From Butyrivibrio sp. CB08 (lineage in GTDB: Bacteria; Bacillota; Clostridia; Lachnospirales; Lachnospiraceae): a DNA stretch of 64,000 nucleotides. Both the position numbers and the translations under genes were made by a program. The notes under the pieces were generated by a model. The model was given only the letters and a program-made list of their open reading frames with translations. It did not search any database and was not told the DNA's origin. Below, piece by piece: positions 54,734 through 63,242 of the stretch; the stretch's first letter is position 1; the number at the start of each line of letters is the position of its first letter. Location: NCBI RefSeq assembly GCF_003625485.1, contig NZ_RAIR01000001.1, forward strand, positions 124,001 to 188,000, read 5' to 3'.

Positions 54734-54746
54734 CGGGGGATAAGAT

Positions 54747-55181
54747 TTGAAGATACTAGTTATTAACGGACCAAATTTAAACTTCCTTGGAATCAGGGAA
54801 AAGAGTGTATATGGCAGCCAGGACTACGAGGCCCTTTGCCAGATGATCGAGGACAAGGCTCAGTTTCATGGCGATGAGGTTGAGATTTTCCAGTCAAATC
54901 ACGAGGGAGATATCATAGACAGGATCCAGGAAGCCTACAGCGATGGAACAGAGGGTATCGTAATTAATCCCGGAGCTTATACCCACTACAGCTATGCTAT
55001 TCACGACGCTCTCAAGATCCTTGAAAATGTGGTCAAGGTTGAGGTGCATATATCAGATATTACAAACAGAGAGGATTTCCGCAAGGTTTCTGTGACAGCA
55101 CCTGCCTGTGACAAGCAGATTTATGGATTGGGCCTTGAGGGCTATCTTGAAGCCATGAACTTCATTACAAAAAGAGGTTGA
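54747..55181 (+). CDS. aroQ: type II 3-dehydroquinate dehydratase, TTG start
   Basis: Dehydrates 3-dehydroquinate in the shikimate pathway. 144 residues, normal for the type II dodecameric enzyme. Signatures: ILVINGPNLNFLGIRE at the start, QSNHEGDIIDRI, NPGAYTHYSYAIHDAL, and VEVHISDITNREDFRK. The start is TTG at 54747, with CGGGGGA about 6 bases before it; the family N-terminus begins exactly there and no in-frame ATG precedes it. Confidence 0.96.
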   Translation: MKILVINGPNLNFLGIREKSVYGSQDYEALCQMIEDKAQFHGDEVEIFQSNHEGDIIDRIQEAYSDGTEGIVINPGAYTHYSYAIHDALKILENVVKVEVHISDITNREDFRKVSVTAPACDKQIYGLGLEGYLEAMNFITKRG

Positions 55182-55206
55182 AAAACCATTAAGTTTAGTT
55201 TATACT
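55178..55206 (+). promoter_or_regulatory. promoter of efp
   Basis: TTGAAA (55178-55183), overlapping the aroQ stop, 17-base spacer, TATACT (55201-55206); transcription would start near 55213, 36 bases before the ATG. Confidence 0.8.
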
Positions 55207-55248
55207 ATCCTAGGTTGTTTGATGTAATGTAATTTAGGAGGAATATAT

Positions 55249-55806
55249 ATGATTTCTGCAAGTGATTTCAGAAATGGTGTTACCATCGAGATCGATGGCA
55301 ACGTATGTCAGATTATCGAATTTCAGCATGTTAAGCCTGGTAAGGGCGCTGCTTTCGTAAGAACCAAGCTCAAGGACATCATCAATGGCGGTGTTAAGGA
55401 GACAACATTCCGTCCAACTGAGAAGTTCCCAGCAGCTAGAATCGACAAGAAGGATATGCAGTATCTCTATCAGGATGGCGATATCTTCAACTTTATGGAT
55501 TCAGAGACTTATGAGCAGATCGGTCTTACATCAGATCAGATCGGCGACTCCCTTAAGTTCGTTAAGGAGAATGAGACATGTAAGGTTATGTCTTACAATG
55601 GCAACGTATTCGCAGTTGAGCCACCTATGTTCGTAGAGCTCACAATCTCAGAGACAGAGCCTGGATTCAAGGGTGATACAGCTACAGGTGCTACTAAGCC
55701 TGCAACTGTTGAGACAGGTGCTACTGTATCAGTTCCTCTCTTCGTTAACGAAGGTGATGTTATCAAGATCGATACAAGAACTGGTGAGTACCTTTCAAGA
55801 GTATAA
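55249..55806 (+). CDS. efp: elongation factor P
   Basis: Relieves ribosome stalling at polyproline stretches. 185 residues, normal length, with three domains and the conserved loop [10 protein letters not shown] in domain I; the tip is Lys32, as in Bacillus EF-P, where it may be modified. TTAGGAGG precedes the ATG and a strong terminator follows. Confidence 0.98.
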   Translation: MISASDFRNGVTIEIDGNVCQIIEFQHVKPGKGAAFVRTKLKDIINGGVKETTFRPTEKFPAARIDKKDMQYLYQDGDIFNFMDSETYEQIGLTSDQIGDSLKFVKENETCKVMSYNGNVFAVEPPMFVELTISETEPGFKGDTATGATKPATVETGATVSVPLFVNEGDVIKIDTRTGEYLSRV

Positions 55807-55860
55807 TCTTATACGTAACCATATCTGACGAGAAGTCATAGTTTATATAAGAAACTAAGC

Positions 55861-55902
55861 AAGACAATAGATTTTCAGTTCGAGAATCTATTGTCTTTTT
55901 TT
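55861..55902 (+). terminator. intrinsic terminator after efp
   Basis: A 13-bp perfect stem AAGACAATAGATT with AATCTATTGTCTT, 11-base loop, then a T run. Confidence 0.93.
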
Positions 55903-55972
55903 GCGCTTTTTCGGGGGAGATGAGGCAACTACGCATCTATACATAAATAACATGATTTAAGGAGATTCAGAT

Positions 55973-56881
55973 ATGGAAAATAGTATTAGAGAATTTACAC
56001 AGACCCTGGCGGAGCTGGTTCAGGGCAGAATTGGAAAGGGACACACTGTTAAAGACCATGAGGTGGTCAAGAATAATGGGGTTAAGTATAATGCACTGCT
56101 TATAGGTAAAGAGGGGAGATGCATCTCTCCAACAATTTATATTGACCCGTTCTATAAGGCATACAGAGAGGGCATGACCATGAAGGAAATAGTTGAAGAG
56201 ATAGTTAAGGTCTATAACAGCAGCATGCCAGAATCTGACATTGATGTGGATTTCTTCTTCGACTTTGCCAAGGTCAGCGACAAGCTCTTTTTCAAGGTGG
56301 TGAACTATGAGAAAAATAGGACAAAACTCGAGGGTGTTCCATACAGAAAACTGATGGATCTTGCCATGGTGCCTCTTTGCAGGATGAACAGCGCTGCAAT
56401 AGGAGAGGGTGTCATCACCATCACCAATGAGCACCTTAAGAGCTGGGAAATTACAGAGGAGGAGCTCTGGGAGAATATTGGTGAAAGTGCAGGCAGGGTA
56501 GCACCTTTAAAGATCTCAAGCCTGCTGGATGTTCTTGAAAGGCTCTCAGGGAGCTGCATTGATGTCCCACCACTTTGCGGCATAAGCGTTGTGACTAATA
56601 CGTCGGACAATTACGGCGCCAGCGCAGTATTTTACCCGGGGGTATTGCCAGAGCTTGCGAAGGACAGAGAGTGCGACCTTTATATCGTTCCAGCCTCTGT
56701 CCACGAGACCCTGGTTATCCCTGATCCTCAGATGGAGATGGATGTAGATCACCTCATTGGAATAATTGCTGAAGTCAACCGCACTTCCGTTGCTGAAGAG
56801 GAGATCCTTAGTGACAGCCTCTACAGATATGACCGCGAGAGTGGAAAGCTCTTTGTGGTCAAAGAAAAGGCTGAGGCCTAA
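55973..56881 (+). CDS. DUF5688 family protein
   Basis: A 302-residue cytoplasmic protein typical of Lachnospiraceae (DUF5688, recognised from memory). Patterns: VKNNGVKYNALLIGKEGRCISPTIYID near the start, YRKLMDLAMVPLCRM in the middle, and GASAVFYPGVLPELA with YIVPASVHETLVIPD towards the end. No known function and no catalytic motif. AAGGAG precedes the ATG. Many copies per genome are usual in Butyrivibrio. It is convergent with the ribbon-helix-helix gene. Confidence 0.88.
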   Translation: MENSIREFTQTLAELVQGRIGKGHTVKDHEVVKNNGVKYNALLIGKEGRCISPTIYIDPFYKAYREGMTMKEIVEEIVKVYNSSMPESDIDVDFFFDFAKVSDKLFFKVVNYEKNRTKLEGVPYRKLMDLAMVPLCRMNSAAIGEGVITITNEHLKSWEITEEELWENIGESAGRVAPLKISSLLDVLERLSGSCIDVPPLCGISVVTNTSDNYGASAVFYPGVLPELAKDRECDLYIVPASVHETLVIPDPQMEMDVDHLIGIIAEVNRTSVAEEEILSDSLYRYDRESGKLFVVKEKAEA

Positions 56882-56918
56882 ATAAAAAAAGGAATAAGCC
56901 GGATGTCCAGCTTATTCC
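56882..56918 (-). terminator. terminator of the ribbon-helix-helix gene
   Basis: Stem GGAATAAGC (56891-56899) with GCTTATTCC (56910-56918). Seven T follow on the minus strand only, so it serves the minus-strand gene, whose stop codon lies within the stem. Confidence 0.85.
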
Positions 56919-57217
56919 CTGGCAATGTAAGATAGGAAATCAACTATGTCTGAATCACTCATGGAATGTGACCTAAGCCAATTTATCATGTTTTTAATTA
57001 GCCTTGGTTCTATGTTGCTGCCATCCTGATCAAGTGATATCTGATTTTCGACAGCGTCGAGAATATACGAATTCACACTCATGCCCTTATTTTTGGCCTC
57101 CTGGGTGATGCGTGTCTTTTGAATGGGCTCCATGCGTAGTCTGATTTCCGCTTTGGTTGCCAGATACTTTTTGATGGCCTGCGCCTGAGATTCAGTGTAG
57201 AATTTCTTTTCGCTCAT
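56912..57217 (-). CDS. ribbon-helix-helix-like regulator with WLR C-terminal domain
   Basis: A 101-residue protein. Residues 20-60 look like a ribbon-helix-helix (MetJ/Arc-type) DNA-binding fold: a beta strand AEIRLRMEP, then helices KTRITQEAKNKGMSVNSYIL. After a linker, residues 72-99 (LIKNMINWLRSHSMSD then SDIVDFLSYIA) form a separate helical domain that is matched by the divergent 41-residue protein at 57343. Start 57217 is chosen since AGGAGG lies 8 bases before it; the ATG two codons upstream would be only 2 bases from it. RHH proteins often bind as dimers to short direct or inverted repeats, and TATAG repeats occur in the divergent region. Confidence 0.8.
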   Translation of the reverse strand: MSEKKFYTESQAQAIKKYLATKAEIRLRMEPIQKTRITQEAKNKGMSVNSYILDAVENQISLDQDGSNIEPRLIKNMINWLRSHSMSDSDIVDFLSYIARE

Positions 57218-57342
57218 AAGCATATCCTCCTGGAAATATTATAAAGGTTTTTGCTATATGAGTATATAGAGAATTATGTAAAAGAATATAAAATAGTGAG
57301 AATTTATAGAATATGGGAACATATAGAAGGAGGATTTAGAAT

Positions 57343-57468
57343 ATGCCTAAAACAGAAATAGTAAAACTTATAGAGTGGCTTAGAGCTCATGGACACACAG
57401 ATAGCGAGATAATTGATTGCATTGAGTTTGTGGAATCGAATGAGAGAATGCCGGAAAATGGGCAATAA
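57343..57468 (+). CDS. 41-residue protein matching the RHH C-terminal domain
   Basis: A small plus-strand gene with a strong AGGAGG about 10 bases before the ATG. Its protein, starting MPKTEIVKLIEWLRAHG, aligns over about 26 residues with the C-terminal domain of the divergent RHH regulator: IxxxIxWLRxHxxxDSxIxDxIxxI in both. It contains nothing else but a short polar tail. The shared domain without DNA-binding part suggests a dimer partner, a modulator of the regulator, or the remnant of a duplicated gene. The stop is 5 bases from the 3' end of tRNA-Arg, which lies on the other strand. Confidence 0.68.
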   Translation: MPKTEIVKLIEWLRAHGHTDSEIIDCIEFVESNERMPENGQ

Positions 57469-57473
57469 AAGAG

Positions 57474-57545
57474 TGCACCCAACTGGACTCGAACCAGCAA
57501 CAAAGGCGTCGGAGGCCTCCGTTTTATCCATTAGACTATGGGTGC
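57474..57545 (-). tRNA. tRNA-Arg (anticodon CCG)
   Basis: Read on the minus strand, the 72-base gene folds as a cloverleaf: acceptor GCACCCA with TGGGTGC (7 bp, perfect), anticodon stem GAGGC with GCCTT, loop CTCCGAC with anticodon CCG, T stem GCTGG with CCAGT around TTCGAGT, and discriminator A. The D stem is weak. CCA is not encoded (CTC follows), so it must be added. Reads CGG arginine codons. Confidence 0.93.
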
Positions 57546-57643
57546 ACATACAACATTCACATTTTAGCACAAAAGGTGTACGGACGCCAATAATATACGC
57601 ATTTTCACGCATATTGTAAGGCTCTGCGAAGGCCTTAACAAAC

Positions 57644-57672
57644 TTGACTTGACTAGCGTTCTTATATAAAAT
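57644..57672 (+). promoter_or_regulatory. promoter of the SH3b membrane protein gene
   Basis: TTGACT (57644-57649), 17-base spacer, TAAAAT (57667-57672); start near 57679, 31 bases before the ATG. A second TTGACT at 57649 overlaps it. Confidence 0.7.
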
Positions 57673-57709
57673 CAGAGTGTTGTATTATGATTTCCAGAGG
57701 TTACTTTTT

Positions 57710-59083
57710 ATGAAAAAGAAGAAAAACGATATTACAAACTGGCGTAATGAAAAGAAGGATATTTTCGCTATCCTTGGAGACAACAAGAAGTATCTTATGC
57801 CAGCAATACTGCTTGTAGCAGTTATCATTACTATAATCATTGCGGTTAATGCCAATAAGAGAGCCACGGAGCTGGCTCAGTCCACAGTAGCAACATCAGA
57901 GGTTTCTACATTTGAGATCCCGGATGTAACCATGGAGGAGAATGCATATCCTGAGGTCAACGCACTTATAGACAGGTACTACACAGCATCAGCTGAGGGA
58001 GATGCGGACACTCTTTCAGAGATCTACAAGGGACTTGATGAGACAGAGATCCTTAAGTCTGTAGCAGCTTCTGAGTATATTGAGAAGTTTGACAACATTG
58101 TGGTTTATACCAAGCCAGGCCCTATAGAGGGAAGCTACGCTGCATATGTTTACAACGAAGTTAAGCTCTACGACTATGATGGCTATTTACCAGGTCTTGA
58201 GACACTTTATATCTGTACTGATGACAGTGGTAAGCTCTTTATCAACGGCGATATAGCAGATGCCAATGAGATCGAATACCTCAAACAGATCAATGTTCAG
58301 GCTGATGTTATCGACCTTAATAACAAGGTTGCTTCCACTTACAACGAGATGGTAAGTGCAGATGAGAAGCTTGCAGAGATCCTTACCAAGATGCGTGCAG
58401 GCCTTCAGGTTTCTGTCGGAGAAGCCCTTGCTACATCTGAGGGTGCATCCAATGAGGAGAGCGACAGCTCCAACGAGGCATCTGAGGAAGAGAGCACAGA
58501 GCCAGAGGTTAAGACAGTTACTACCAGAACCATCAAGGCTACTGACGTAATCAATATCAGAAGCTCAGATTCAGAGACAGCGGATGTCCTTGATAAGACA
58601 GAAAAGGGTCAGGAGTTTAAAGAGCTTGAGGCTCTTGCTAATGGCTGGAGTAAGATCGAGTACAAGGGTAAGACAGCTTACGTTAAGACTGAGTTCTTTG
58701 ACATAGTATCAACCGAGACAACAGAGGTTGAGAACACAGAGGATGACAATGCACAGGCCGAGGCTTCCACAGAGGCTTCAAGTGCAGCTTCCAGCAGCGC
58801 TTCATCTGCTTCAAGCACTACAGCCAGCAGCTCTGCTTCGGCAGCAAGCTCAACAGCTTCTTCATCAACTTCAGCGTCCAAGGTTTCTTCTGCTAAGACT
58901 GGCAAGATGACTGTTACAGAGTCTATCAAGTTCAGAAAAGAGGCCAGCACAGATTCTGAAGCTATGGCTACAATCTATGGCGGAGAAACTGTAAATGTAA
59001 TCGAGCAGTATGCCAACGGATGGGCTAAAATAGAGTATAATAAGAAGACAGGATATATTAAGTCAGAATTCCTTAGAGAATAA
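57710..59083 (+). CDS. membrane protein with two SH3b domains
   Basis: A 457-residue protein. Start 57710 has AGAGG about 9 bases before it; it gives a short basic cytoplasmic tail, then a signal-anchor helix (about 30-48, LMPAILLVAVIITIIIAVNA). Residues 75-230 form an extracytoplasmic domain of unknown family with an NTF2-like look (EVNALIDRYYTASAEGDADTL). Two bacterial SH3 domains follow, about 285-345 (VINIRSSDSETADVL, GWSKIEYKGKTAYVK) and 395-455 (IKFRKEASTDSEAM, GWAKIEYNKKTGYIK), separated by a Ser/Ala-rich linker of about 50 residues. SH3b domains usually bind peptidoglycan peptides, so this is likely a wall-binding membrane protein. Confidence 0.87.
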   Translation: MKKKKNDITNWRNEKKDIFAILGDNKKYLMPAILLVAVIITIIIAVNANKRATELAQSTVATSEVSTFEIPDVTMEENAYPEVNALIDRYYTASAEGDADTLSEIYKGLDETEILKSVAASEYIEKFDNIVVYTKPGPIEGSYAAYVYNEVKLYDYDGYLPGLETLYICTDDSGKLFINGDIADANEIEYLKQINVQADVIDLNNKVASTYNEMVSADEKLAEILTKMRAGLQVSVGEALATSEGASNEESDSSNEASEEESTEPEVKTVTTRTIKATDVINIRSSDSETADVLDKTEKGQEFKELEALANGWSKIEYKGKTAYVKTEFFDIVSTETTEVENTEDDNAQAEASTEASSAASSSASSASSTTASSSASAASSTASSSTSASKVSSAKTGKMTVTESIKFRKEASTDSEAMATIYGGETVNVIEQYANGWAKIEYNKKTGYIKSEFLRE

Positions 59084-59109
59084 TACAGATCCAGGTAGGA
59101 GGGCTTTAA

Positions 59110-60177
59110 ATGTTCGGACGTTTAAAAGTTGCTATTATGGGTACCGGTAAGATTGCGGGCATCATGGCAGACACACTTAAGGGTATGAAGGGTGTTACCT
59201 GCTATGCTGTAGGCTCAAGAACAATTGAGAATGCAGAGAAGTTTGCTAAGGCCTATGGTGTCAAGAAGGCCTATGGTTCATACGAGGAACTTGTAAACGA
59301 CTCCAAGATCGATCTGGTTTACGTGGCAACACCACACTCAGAGCACTTTGAGAACGTTAAGCTTGCCCTTTCAGCTGGCAGAAATGTTATCTGCGAGAAG
59401 GCCTTTACCCTCAATGAGAGTCAGGCCAAGCAGCTTTTTGATTTTGCCGAGGAAAAGAATCTTCTCCTTACAGAAGCTATCTGGACAAGATATATGCCTA
59501 TGAGGACCAAGCTCCTTGAGGTCCTTGGCAGCAATATTATTGGTGAGCCAACAATGCTCACAGCTAATCTTGGTTACAACATTTCTTATAAAGACAGGAT
59601 CAATAAACCCGAGCTTGGAGGCGGAGCCCTCCTTGATCTTGGTGTTTATGTCCTTAACTTTGCGTCTATGGTCTTTGGCAATGACGTTTCAGACATTGCA
59701 TCAATCTGTACTTTCAACAACCTTGGAATGGATATGCAGGATTCCATCACTCTTCGCTATGCAAATGGCAAGATGGCTGTTCTTAACGCCACCGCTCTTG
59801 CAAATAGCGACAGGAGTGGAATCATCTATGGTACCAAGGGATATGTTGTAGTGGACAATATCAATAATCCTGAAGGCATCACAGTATACGACAGCGAGTA
59901 TAAGAAGCTTGCATATTACAAGAGGCCCAAGCAGATATCAGGCTATGAATATGAAATTGAGGCCTGCGTAAAGGCTATTAACGAGGGCTGGAAAGAGTGC
60001 CCTGAGATGCCTCATTCCGAGTCACTTAAGATCATGAATATGATGGACTTCATCAGAAAGGCCAACAATATCAAGTTCCCTTCTGAGGAAGAGATTTCAG
60101 CAACTCCTGAAAACGGGGAAACAGAGGTTGCTACAATAGAAACACCAGAAACAGAAACGGGCGAATCACAGGAGTAA
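59110..60177 (+). CDS. Gfo/Idh/MocA family oxidoreductase
   Basis: A 355-residue NAD(P)-dependent sugar or polyol dehydrogenase. The Rossmann motif is VAIMGTGKIAGIMAD near the N-terminus, followed by YVATPHSEHFENVKLAL, and the catalytic-Lys segment CEKAFTLN (EKP in most family members; here EKA, as in the dihydrodiol-dehydrogenase-like subgroup). The C-terminal domain has the GGGALLDLGVYVLNF sheet start. A Glu/Thr-rich tail of about 30 residues at the end is unusual. TAGGAGG precedes the ATG. Substrate not determined. Confidence 0.92.
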   Translation: MFGRLKVAIMGTGKIAGIMADTLKGMKGVTCYAVGSRTIENAEKFAKAYGVKKAYGSYEELVNDSKIDLVYVATPHSEHFENVKLALSAGRNVICEKAFTLNESQAKQLFDFAEEKNLLLTEAIWTRYMPMRTKLLEVLGSNIIGEPTMLTANLGYNISYKDRINKPELGGGALLDLGVYVLNFASMVFGNDVSDIASICTFNNLGMDMQDSITLRYANGKMAVLNATALANSDRSGIIYGTKGYVVVDNINNPEGITVYDSEYKKLAYYKRPKQISGYEYEIEACVKAINEGWKECPEMPHSESLKIMNMMDFIRKANNIKFPSEEEISATPENGETEVATIETPETETGESQE

Positions 60178-60200
60178 TCCTGATCGCCAGTGGGGAGTGT

Positions 60201-61640
60201 ATGAGAAAAAAGTTAGTTCCCATAATTCTGCTCCTTGCACTTTTGGTCAATCAGTTTTCATTTGTCAGCTACGCAGATGAGTACAGCAGTCTTTCCGATC
60301 TCTATGAGAGGGAAGCAGAGACTCAGGCTGCAATCTCCAATCTTGAGAAGCAGACAAAAGAAACTAAGGATGCCATAAGTGCCCTCCAGGGACAGAAGGA
60401 GCAAACACAGGCCAGTGTTAATAATCTGGAAAACCAGAAGGGAAACCTTCAGAGCACCATCAACGGTTATTCCAGTAAATTGACGACCCTTGATGAGGAA
60501 ATCTCTGAGGCGGAAGAAGCCATGGCAGAGGTTTCTGCTGAAATAGTACAGCTTAATAACGAACTCTTTGAGGCACAGCAGCAGGAAAAGGACAGATACG
60601 AAGCTTTAAAAAAGCGCCTTAAGAACACCTACGAAAGTGGTGGAACAGGCGGGCTTGTACGTGTTCTTTTAGAGTCTAAATCTCTTGGAGAGCTGCTTAC
60701 CAAATCTGAATACCTAAATGCAATAGTCAGGTACGATCGCCAGAAAATCGCTGAATTTAAGGAACTTCAGGCCGAGATAGAGGCCAAGAAAAAGGTTGTT
60801 GAAGAAAGAGAAGCGGAGCTTGATGCTTACCAGGAACAGCTTGATGAGAAACACGATGAGCTCCAGGGCCTTACCGATCAGGTAAAGGGCCAGCTCTCAG
60901 CCACCAACAGCTCTCTTAAGAATGAAAAGAATAAGCTGGCAGACTATGACAGTCAGCTGGCATCTCTTGATGAGAAGATGAAGGCTCTTGAATCCCAGGT
61001 AGCAGCAGCTCAGGCAAAGCTTGCTCAGCAGATTGCAGAGAGACTTGCTCTTACCAAGGAGAATCTGGGCGGTGCATATAATGCCAGCGACACAGAGCTT
61101 GTGTGGCTTGCAGCAACCATCCAGGCTGAGGCGGACGGAGAATCCTATACAGGTAAGCTGGGTGTAGGCTCGGTTATCATGAACAGGGTTAAGAGTTCGG
61201 CATTTCCTAATACTGTAATTGGTGTTATCACCCAGAACATGCAGTTTGCTTCCTACAGATCAGGTAAGGTAGAGCTCTTTGTTGAAAGAGGTCCTAACTC
61301 AACCTGTGTGAGAGCAGCCCAGGAGGTTCTTGGGGGCGCCCGTATCGGTGATTATCTCTTTTTCATGACCAAGTACTGGGCAGACTACTACCGCATTTCT
61401 TCCTACACAATGATCGGTAACCACGCGTTCTTTTACAGGTGGGAAACATATGCTGCGCCAGAGCCGGAGGCACAGCCTTCAGAGGATTCACAGCCAGAAG
61501 AGAGCAGTGATGACTCAGGATCTTCTGAGGAGTATCATGAGGAATCATCCGACGATGACGATGATGATGACAACGGTGATGATGGCGGCGATGACGACGG
61601 CGACGACGGTGGTGATGATGGCGATGACGGCGGAGAATAG
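60201..61640 (+). CDS. secreted SleB-type cell wall hydrolase with coiled coil
   Basis: A 479-residue secreted protein. The signal peptide is cleaved after SYA (residue 25). A long coiled coil fills about 30-285 (repeats such as SNLEKQTKETKDAISALQGQ), like that of NlpC/P60-type and PcsB-like hydrolases, and it may be regulated by FtsEX. The catalytic part, about 300-415, is of the SleB/hydrolase-2 family: LAATIQAEADGESYTGKLGV with the catalytic Glu, GVGSVIMNRVKS, and IGNHAFFYRW. The C-terminal 60 residues are acidic and low-complexity, ending in Asp-Gly repeats. It is probably a peptidoglycan-cleaving enzyme used in growth or division. Confidence 0.9.
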   Translation: MRKKLVPIILLLALLVNQFSFVSYADEYSSLSDLYEREAETQAAISNLEKQTKETKDAISALQGQKEQTQASVNNLENQKGNLQSTINGYSSKLTTLDEEISEAEEAMAEVSAEIVQLNNELFEAQQQEKDRYEALKKRLKNTYESGGTGGLVRVLLESKSLGELLTKSEYLNAIVRYDRQKIAEFKELQAEIEAKKKVVEEREAELDAYQEQLDEKHDELQGLTDQVKGQLSATNSSLKNEKNKLADYDSQLASLDEKMKALESQVAAAQAKLAQQIAERLALTKENLGGAYNASDTELVWLAATIQAEADGESYTGKLGVGSVIMNRVKSSAFPNTVIGVITQNMQFASYRSGKVELFVERGPNSTCVRAAQEVLGGARIGDYLFFMTKYWADYYRISSYTMIGNHAFFYRWETYAAPEPEAQPSEDSQPEESSDDSGSSEEYHEESSDDDDDDDNGDDGGDDDGDDGGDDGDDGGE

Positions 61641-61664
61641 AAATATAACATAACTGATGAACTG

Positions 61665-61700
61665 AGGGCTTGACGGAATCCGCCAAGCCCTTCATAATAA
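61665..61700 (+). terminator. weak terminator-like hairpin
   Basis: Stem AGGGCTTGACGG with CCGCCAAGCCCT (one A-C mismatch), loop AAT, followed only by TCATAATAA. A poor T tract makes it a weak candidate. Confidence 0.5.
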
Positions 61701-61767
61701 GCCTAGCCAAAAAGTTTGATATTACATTTTTCATGCAACTGATGCTATTAGTATCGGAGGATGAAAA

Positions 61768-63225
61768 ATGAAGAAAGTTCATATAATCACAGCTATGACA
61801 GCTTGTTCACTAATGATCTCTGCCTGCCAGGGTCCGGAGATCAGTCTTAAGGATGCTTCTGAGATCATTTCCCAAGGGTATATCAACAAGGAGAGAATCT
61901 CGAACATCGGAGATCCATATCTTGTAACTGAAAATGGAAAATACTATGTCACCGCCACCGGTGATGGCAAAGGTTATGATATCTATTCTTCAACTGACCT
62001 TACAGACTGGAATAAGGAGGGAAGGATTTTCTCTTCCAGTGCAAAGGAAGGATGGGTCAGGAGCAGTTTGTGGCAGCCCCAGATCGTCATTGGAAATGAC
62101 GGGAAGTATTACCTGTATTACTGCGGAAACAACGACGACAAGTCTTTAAGGATCGGTGTTGCAGTAGCTGACACCATAACTGGTCCATACACAGATGCAC
62201 TTGATCATCCTCTTCTGGATGTAGATTACGCCACCATTGATCCCAACCTTTTTGTGGATGAAGATGGCAGTATGTACCTTTATTTTTCTAAGGACTGTTC
62301 AGAAAATATAGTTGATGGTTATCACACCAGCCAGCTCCATGTAATTGAGATGGATAGCTACACAAGTGTTAAAGCGGGCTCAGAGCCTGTACTTGTAGCT
62401 ACACCTGACCAGGAGTGGGAGCTTCAAAACGGTGAATGGCGCTGGAATGAAGGCCCCGACATCTTAAAGCATGAGGGCAGGTATTATCTCTTTTACTCAG
62501 GAGGATGCTATGCTGATGCCACTTATTCCATAGGCTATGCGGTTTCAGACTCGCCCATGGGGCCTTTTAAGAAGTATGAGAATAATCCGCTTATTGCATC
62601 TACTGACAAGGTTTCAGGTCCTGGTAACAACAGCTATTTCCATTCTCTTGATGGAAAAGAGCTATACACCTGCTACCATACTCATACCATCAAGCTCATT
62701 GCTGGTGGAAACAGGAAGGTGACCATAGACAGGTGTGGATTCAGGGAGGACGGCTCTTTTTACATAAATGGTCCTACCATCACCAGGCAGACACCTGTTT
62801 CGGGACACAGCAGACTGTCCAGGGTTGAAGCTATATCTGTAAGTTCATCGGCTATCGAAGAGGGCAGGAGTGCCATGGCCCTTATTGATGGAGAGACGCT
62901 AAACAGCAGAAACGAAGGTCTCTACGAATGGAGGGTGCAAAAGGCTGACGATGTATATGCAGAGTTTGACTTTGGCCAGAAGGTAGGGATAGACTGTATA
63001 TATATCTATGGCTCAGCTGACAGCAACTACGAGGTAGCGTCCTTTGATATAATGTTTGATGACGGGGCTATTAAAAATGTCTGCGCCAAGGCGGAGAATG
63101 ATGAGCCACTTGTACTGTATTTTGACAGGGTTACAACTTCGAAGGTTAGGATTGTACCAACAGATTTTGGTGGGGCAAAAGGTTTTGGACTTTCAGAAGT
63201 TCTTTTCTATAATTCAATGGAATAA
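61768..63225 (+). CDS. GH43 family lipoprotein
   Basis: A 485-residue surface lipoprotein; the lipobox MISAC puts the lipid on Cys20. The five-bladed GH43 propeller carries the base Asp49 in IGDPYLV, Asp158 in TIDPNLF and acid Glu228 in WNEGPDIL, so it should be an active arabinofuranosidase, xylosidase or related arabinan/xylan enzyme. The C-terminal 120 residues (VYAEFDFGQKVGIDCIYIYG then ASFDIMFDDG, and VRIVPTDFGG) resemble an F5/8 type C (discoidin-like) carbohydrate-binding domain. AGGATG-type ribosome binding site (CGGAGG) precedes the ATG. The ArsR-type regulator gene follows 17 bases later. Confidence 0.92.
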   Translation: MKKVHIITAMTACSLMISACQGPEISLKDASEIISQGYINKERISNIGDPYLVTENGKYYVTATGDGKGYDIYSSTDLTDWNKEGRIFSSSAKEGWVRSSLWQPQIVIGNDGKYYLYYCGNNDDKSLRIGVAVADTITGPYTDALDHPLLDVDYATIDPNLFVDEDGSMYLYFSKDCSENIVDGYHTSQLHVIEMDSYTSVKAGSEPVLVATPDQEWELQNGEWRWNEGPDILKHEGRYYLFYSGGCYADATYSIGYAVSDSPMGPFKKYENNPLIASTDKVSGPGNNSYFHSLDGKELYTCYHTHTIKLIAGGNRKVTIDRCGFREDGSFYINGPTITRQTPVSGHSRLSRVEAISVSSSAIEEGRSAMALIDGETLNSRNEGLYEWRVQKADDVYAEFDFGQKVGIDCIYIYGSADSNYEVASFDIMFDDGAIKNVCAKAENDEPLVLYFDRVTTSKVRIVPTDFGGAKGFGLSEVLFYNSME

Positions 63226-63242
63226 CATGTTGGGGGCAAAAA

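Noticed and set aside
57238-57243. Minus-strand TATAAT as promoter of the RHH gene
   Set aside because: The start would fall inside the AGGAGG ribosome binding site; TATACT at 57261-57266 is a better though weak candidate.
57304-57612. Minus-strand frame of 102 residues across the tRNA gene
   Set aside because: It spans tRNA-Arg and has no family pattern.
61743-61751. Extended -10 TGcTATTAG before the GH43 gene
   Set aside because: Transcription would begin within the ribosome binding site, so it is unlikely to be used.
61363-61782. Minus-strand His/Arg-rich frame of 139 residues
   Set aside because: It is the antisense of the Asp-Gly tail; the His runs are a by-product of GAT/GAC repeats.
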